From positions 1-5,912 of the forward strand of contig SXMI01000274.1 of NCBI GenBank assembly GCA_005777415.1: a DNA stretch of 5,912 nucleotides, written 5' to 3'. The translations under genes were made by a program, and so were the position numbers. This document shows, one piece after another, positions 5,812-5,912 of this stretch; the stretch's first letter is position 1, and the number at the start of each line of letters is the position of its first letter. The stretch is from Actinomycetota bacterium. Lineage in GTDB: Bacteria > Actinomycetota > Acidimicrobiia > Acidimicrobiales > Microtrichaceae. The notes under the pieces are model-generated. The model saw nothing but the letters and a program-made list of their open reading frames with translations, did no database searches and was not told where the DNA came from.

Positions 5812-5912
5812 TCCGACGGGTTCGTTCCGCCGGCTCAGCCGACTGGTTCGTTCCGTCGGCTCAGCCGACTGGTTCGTTCCGTCGGCTCAGCCGACTGGTT
5901 CGTTCCGTCGGC
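5812..5912. repeat. 26-bp tandem repeat array with internal hairpin, open at right edge
   Basis: Starting at 5821 a 26-bp unit (TTCGTTCCGTCGGC, then TCAGCCGACTGG) occurs at 5821-5846, 5847-5872 and 5873-5898, with a 14-base partial copy at 5899-5912 cut by the window edge. Copies 2 and 3 are identical; copy 1 has a single C for T at its tenth base. Bases 5812-5820 resemble the end of a unit (7 of 9), so the array begins directly at the phoX stop. Each unit contains GTCGGC-TCA-GCCGAC, a 6-bp stem with a 3-nt loop (perfect at 5855-5869 and 5881-5895, one mismatch in copy 1). The plus strand has no stop codon in any frame; the minus strand has TGA in each unit. There are no spacers, so it is not CRISPR. 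It may be a minisatellite or a chain of terminator-like hairpins. Confidence 0.9.

Noticed and set aside
5821..5912. CRISPR array
   Set aside because: The units are contiguous with no unique spacers.
1..5912. tRNA, rRNA, riboswitch or insertion sequence
   Set aside because: No cloverleaf, rRNA-like segment, transposase motif or terminal inverted repeats were seen on either strand.

Overview
This is a GC-rich window (about 70% by eye, with strong G/C bias at third codon positions) that looks like chromosomal DNA of a high-GC actinobacterium. An Acidimicrobiia-like or other environmental lineage would fit, but that placement is inference. The window holds four protein genes: the 5' part of a PhoD-type alkaline phosphatase (minus strand, running off the left edge), a membrane-anchored cupredoxin/two-domain multicopper oxidase (plus), a GH36 alpha-galactosidase (minus), and a PhoX-type alkaline phosphatase (plus). 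It ends in a tandem repeat that continues past the right edge.

Layout: phoD (1-459, minus) and the multicopper oxidase (820-2286, plus) are divergent across a spacer of about 360 bp that is rich in operator-like sequence. The oxidase and the alpha-galactosidase (2353-4482, minus) converge across 66 bp. The alpha-galactosidase and phoX (4666-5811, plus) diverge across about 180 bp. A 26-bp unit with an internal hairpin starts within ten bases of the phoX stop and is repeated at least 3.5 times.

The unifying theme is phosphate scavenging. Both phosphatases carry Tat signal peptides. Both divergent spacers contain tandem 11-bp direct repeats that match the actinobacterial PhoP (PHO box) consensus, as I recall it from Streptomyces: G-G/T-TCA-YYY-R-G/C-G. 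Upstream of phoX there are four back-to-back units (matches 9, 7, 8 and 10 of 11). Between phoD and the oxidase there are three (8, 9 and 10 of 11). The two copper/sugar genes lie next to these boxes, so they may be co-regulated or mere neighbours; the sequence alone does not decide this.

I do not see a clearly new multi-gene system. The items most worth a second look are the paired PHO boxes, the three-cupredoxin oxidase with a displaced axial methionine, the post-phoX hairpin repeat array, and a perfect 14-bp palindrome in the phoD/oxidase spacer.
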